From Faecalibacter macacae (GTDB lineage Bacteria > Bacteroidota > Bacteroidia > Flavobacteriales > Weeksellaceae), in contig NZ_RDOJ01000004.1 of assembly GCF_003687725.1 (NCBI RefSeq), positions 148,843-212,842 on the forward strand: a DNA stretch of 64,000 nucleotides. The letters run 5' to 3'. Below the pieces are notes generated by a model. That model was given only the letters and a program-made list of their open reading frames with translations, had not been told where the DNA came from and did not search any database. Within the stretch, counting starts at the first letter, position 1, and every line of letters starts with the position of its first letter. The translations under genes and the position numbers were made by a program. This document shows, in pieces, positions 61,533 to 64,000 of the stretch.

Positions 61533-61612
61533 GCCTGGATGGCGGAATTGGTAGACGCGCACGACTCAAACTCGTGTTCTTCGGAGTGCGGGTTCGATTC
61601 CCGCTCCAGGTA
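61533..61612 (+). tRNA. tRNA-Leu (anticodon CAA)
   Basis: An 80-base class II tRNA: acceptor GCCTGGA/TCCAGGT, anticodon arm CACGA-CTCAAAC-TCGTG presenting CAA, a short extra arm (TTCTTCGGAG region), T arm GCGGG/CCCGC, discriminator A. CCA not encoded. Confidence 0.96.
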
Positions 61613-61615
61613 CAG

Positions 61616-61650
61616 AAAAACCCTTATAAGCTTAGTGTTTATAAGGGTTT
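61616..61650 (+). terminator. Intrinsic terminator of tRNA-Leu
   Basis: AACCCTTATAA / TTATAAGGGTT hairpin followed by a T-rich run. Confidence 0.75.
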
Positions 61651-61681
61651 GTTATTTTATTTGCATCACTACTACAACATT

Positions 61682-62500
61682 TTATAGAAAAAGCAATAAA
61701 CTTATTGCCATAATCATCATTCCTACAATTACACCAATCATAGTTAATCGTTGGCCTGCGTATTCGCGTGCAGTCGGTATTAATTCGTTCAAAGAAATAT
61801 AAACCATGATTCCTGCTACAGCAGAGAAGACTATTCCGAAGGCTGAATCATCAAAAAATTGCATTAAAATAAAATATCCTATTAATGCACCAACTGGCTC
61901 TGCTAATCCGGAAAGGAACGAGTACCAGAAAGCTTTATTTCTAGATTTTGTAGCGTAATATATCGGAATTGCAACTGCGATACCTTCAGGAATATTATGT
62001 ACAGCAACTGCAAAAGCAATGGAAATTCCGTAGGTTGGATCTTTAATAGCACTCATAAAAGTTGCTAATCCTTCAGGGAAGTTATGAATTGCTAATGCTA
62101 TAGCAGAAAAAACACCTAATCGTAATAATTTCTGATTTTGATTTCCTTTGATTGTTGTATCAGAATCACACTCATCATGGTCATTATTATGTGATGGAAT
62201 TAATTTATCAATCAAAATAATGGATAACATTCCGGCGAAGAATCCTATAACTGTATAGATGTAACCTAATTTTTCGCCAAATTCGAAGATTAAAGCAATT
62301 TTTGCTTTGTTGAAAATTTCGATGAATGAAACGTATAACATTACTCCTGCAGATAATCCAAGCATAATTCCTAAGAATTTTGGATTAAACTTTCGGTATA
62401 ATAAAGACAAAAGTCCACCCAGTCCTGTACATAATCCTGCAAGAACAGTTAAACCAAAGGCGTAGTAAAAATTTTCATCCAAATTAAATGTTAGATTCAT
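61682..62500 (-). CDS. ZIP-family metal transporter
   Basis: A 272-residue, eight-span inner-membrane permease for divalent metals such as zinc. Two metal-binding transport helices carry HNFPEGLATF and HNIPEGIAVA. The long loop (about 107-125) is His/Asp-rich (SHNNDHDECDS) as in ZupT/ZIP proteins. ZupT-like identity is likely but metal specificity is not determinable. Ends about 70 bases from the tRNA-Leu. Confidence 0.92.
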   Translation of the reverse strand: MNLTFNLDENFYYAFGLTVLAGLCTGLGGLLSLLYRKFNPKFLGIMLGLSAGVMLYVSFIEIFNKAKIALIFEFGEKLGYIYTVIGFFAGMLSIILIDKLIPSHNNDHDECDSDTTIKGNQNQKLLRLGVFSAIALAIHNFPEGLATFMSAIKDPTYGISIAFAVAVHNIPEGIAVAIPIYYATKSRNKAFWYSFLSGLAEPVGALIGYFILMQFFDDSAFGIVFSAVAGIMVYISLNELIPTAREYAGQRLTMIGVIVGMMIMAISLLLFL

Positions 62501-62634
62501 TGAACAAATTTATTAGAAATTACATTAAATATGAATAAATTGACTCGATTTTTTCTTAAAAATAACCCAACATATTATTAATCATGGACAATATTTTATA
62601 TATATGTTTATTTTTGTCAGCTTAGAAAGTGAAA

Positions 62635-63939
62635 ATGGAGATATTTGATCAAAGCTTACAAAGCGATTTATACAATTGGTCTTTACAAATGGTTTCTACT
62701 TTAGGATTATCAGATTATAATACCTATTTAGTAAATTCAATTTTATTATCAATTGCATTATTTGGAGTTTTATATGCAGTAGATTTTCTTTTAAGAAAAG
62801 TACTATTGTTATTAGTAACAGATTTTATTAATAAAAGTAAATCACAATTAGATGATTTATTAATTAAGAATAAAGTATTACAATATTTAACTCATGTTGT
62901 TCCAATTTTTATTGCAAAAGGTGCAATTCCTTTAATTTTTACAGGTTTTCCGAATTGGGTTAACATCGCTTTAAAAGTAACTGATGTAGCTTTAATTTTA
63001 ACGGTATGTCTGTTGATTCAGAATATATTAAGAGCATTTCGTGATTTATTAAAAACGAAATCTGCGTTTGTTGATAAACCATTAGACAGTTACGTACAAG
63101 TAGCGAGTATCATTTTATATAGTATCAGCGGGATATTAATTTACTCTATTGTTACAGGCGAATCTCCAAAATCGTTTTTGGTTTCTTTAGGAGCAGCATC
63201 AGCGATTTTAATGTTGGTTTTTAAAGATTCTATTTTAGGTTTTGTTGCAAGTATACAAGTTTCTTCTAACGATATGGTTAGAGTAGGAGATTGGATTGAA
63301 ATGACAAAATATGGAGCTGATGGGCATGTAATTCAGATCAATTTAAGCACTGTAAAAGTTCAGAATTTTGATAAAACAATTACTACGATACCGACTTATG
63401 CTTTGATTTCTGATTCGTTTAAGAACTACCGCGGAATGCAAAATGCAGGAGGACGTCGTATTAAACGAAGTTTGAATATTAAAATGTCATCGATTCGATT
63501 TTTAGAAGAAAATGAAATTGAAGAATTAAAAAAGATTCAAATTTTAAAACCATATATCGAAGCCCGTTCAGAAGAAATAAAAAAGTTTAATGAACAAAGT
63601 ATCGTAGATCCGACTGTGAAAGTAAATGGGCGACGAATGACGAATATTGGTTTGTTTAGAGAATATATTAAAGAATACACATACAGAAATCCAAATATTC
63701 ATAAAGATTTTCATTTCATTGTTCGTCAAATGCAAGCAACTGAACATGGAGTGCCGATTGAATTATTTATGTTTACAAACACGACAGTTTGGGCAGAGTT
63801 TGAAACAATAATGGGAGATATTTTCGATCATATTTTTGCAGTAGTTCCTTATTTCCATTTAGAAATTTTCGAATTACCAGCATCAGATGATGTAAGAGAG
63901 TTAATTCATTCTATAAAAACAAAAAAAGCTGATTCATAA
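62635..63939 (+). CDS. Mechanosensitive ion channel, YbdG-like
   Basis: A 434-residue MscS-family channel. The ATG at 62635 is preferred over a GTG two codons upstream. Four to five membrane spans (about 25-200) lead to the pore helix (FLVSLGAASAILMLVFKDSILGFVASIQ). The MscS beta domain follows (DMVRVGDWIEM...GHVIQINLSTVKVQNFDKT), then a large alpha/beta cytoplasmic vestibule. Size and the long C-terminal domain match YbdG/MscM-type low-conductance osmotic channels. The stop codon lies directly against the IS left end. Confidence 0.9.
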   Translation: MEIFDQSLQSDLYNWSLQMVSTLGLSDYNTYLVNSILLSIALFGVLYAVDFLLRKVLLLLVTDFINKSKSQLDDLLIKNKVLQYLTHVVPIFIAKGAIPLIFTGFPNWVNIALKVTDVALILTVCLLIQNILRAFRDLLKTKSAFVDKPLDSYVQVASIILYSISGILIYSIVTGESPKSFLVSLGAASAILMLVFKDSILGFVASIQVSSNDMVRVGDWIEMTKYGADGHVIQINLSTVKVQNFDKTITTIPTYALISDSFKNYRGMQNAGGRRIKRSLNIKMSSIRFLEENEIEELKKIQILKPYIEARSEEIKKFNEQSIVDPTVKVNGRRMTNIGLFREYIKEYTYRNPNIHKDFHFIVRQMQATEHGVPIELFMFTNTTVWAEFETIMGDIFDHIFAVVPYFHLEIFELPASDDVRELIHSIKTKKADS

Positions 63940-64000
63940 TACACTGCCCCCAAAAAGTTAGACACTTTTGGGGGCATTTTTTATGGCAAGAAAAGTAAAA
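63940..64000 (+). mobile_element. Left end of an IS3-like insertion sequence with the start of orfA
   Basis: Just after the channel stop codon, TGCCCCCAAAAAGT (63945-63959 region) and its complement ACTTTTGGGGGCA (63964-63976) form an end-proximal hairpin. The ATG at 63983 opens a frame MARKVK that runs off the window. The CTGCCCCCAAAAAGTTAGACA type of end is common to IS3-family elements, including those of Bacteroidota. The terminal hairpin could block read-through from the channel gene. Boundaries and the right end are not visible. Confidence 0.65.

Overview
The window is about 32% GC by eye and reads as a chromosomal stretch of a Flavobacteriia bacterium, probably Weeksellaceae and Empedobacter-like (the genus is a guess). 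Supporting signs are Bacteroidota promoters of the TTTG-N19-TAnnTTTG type in front of tRNA genes, weak or absent Shine-Dalgarno sites, a T9SS C-terminal sorting domain, DUF2480, two DUF3857 proteins, a GldA-like ATPase, SusC/TonB-type outer-membrane barrels and a fused DAHP synthase/chorismate mutase. Most of it is core genome. Mobile DNA is limited to the left end of an insertion sequence at the right edge.

Layout. 1-7.8 kb: lpxB 5' end, a DUF2480 protein, an outer-membrane barrel protein, methylmalonyl-CoA mutase and a degenerate MenE-like protein. 8-12.7 kb: era, a universal stress protein, a DUF445 membrane protein, ecotin, tRNA-Asn and a DUF2459 protein. 12.7-21.9 kb: clpB, the cysE-cysK pair, a DUF2147 protein, an MsbA-like ABC exporter, and mazG-like/aroA. 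22-31 kb: dtd with two DUF3857 proteins, a TPR histidine kinase/response regulator pair and rsgA. 30.8-34.9 kb: an aromatic amino-acid operon (pheA, aminotransferase, tyrA, DAHP synthase-chorismate mutase) headed by a phenylalanine-rich leader peptide and a terminator/antiterminator, that is, a classical attenuator. 35-45.7 kb: GldA-like ATPase, thioredoxin-like protein, ychF, a T9SS cargo protein, methionine-type aminotransferase, and parE/parC with an unrelated small membrane gene between them, followed by a rhomboid protease. 45.8-47.8 kb: an NlpC/P60 lipoprotein and four tRNA-Glu(UUC) genes, the last three identical, with rpsT between the first and second. 47.8-51.7 kb: a secreted PPC-like protein, purEK, an EEP-family membrane phosphodiesterase and an acetyltransferase without a normal start codon. 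51.8-54.1 kb: a TPP riboswitch controlling a TonB-dependent receptor. 54.1-64 kb: a decayed alpha/beta hydrolase, an Nth without its iron-sulfur ligands, bcp-recA, a PhnP-like hydrolase, tRNA-Leu, a ZIP transporter, a YbdG-like mechanosensitive channel and the IS end.

The most interesting items are the Phe attenuator, the translational expression platform that can be drawn for the TPP riboswitch (start codon inside a hairpin), the MenE-like pseudoenzyme that has lost its ATP-binding loop, the paired catalytic and non-catalytic DUF3857 transglutaminase-like proteins, and several genes caught decaying. I did not find a defence system, CRISPR array, prophage or biosynthetic cluster. All functional calls are made by reading motifs; no search was run.
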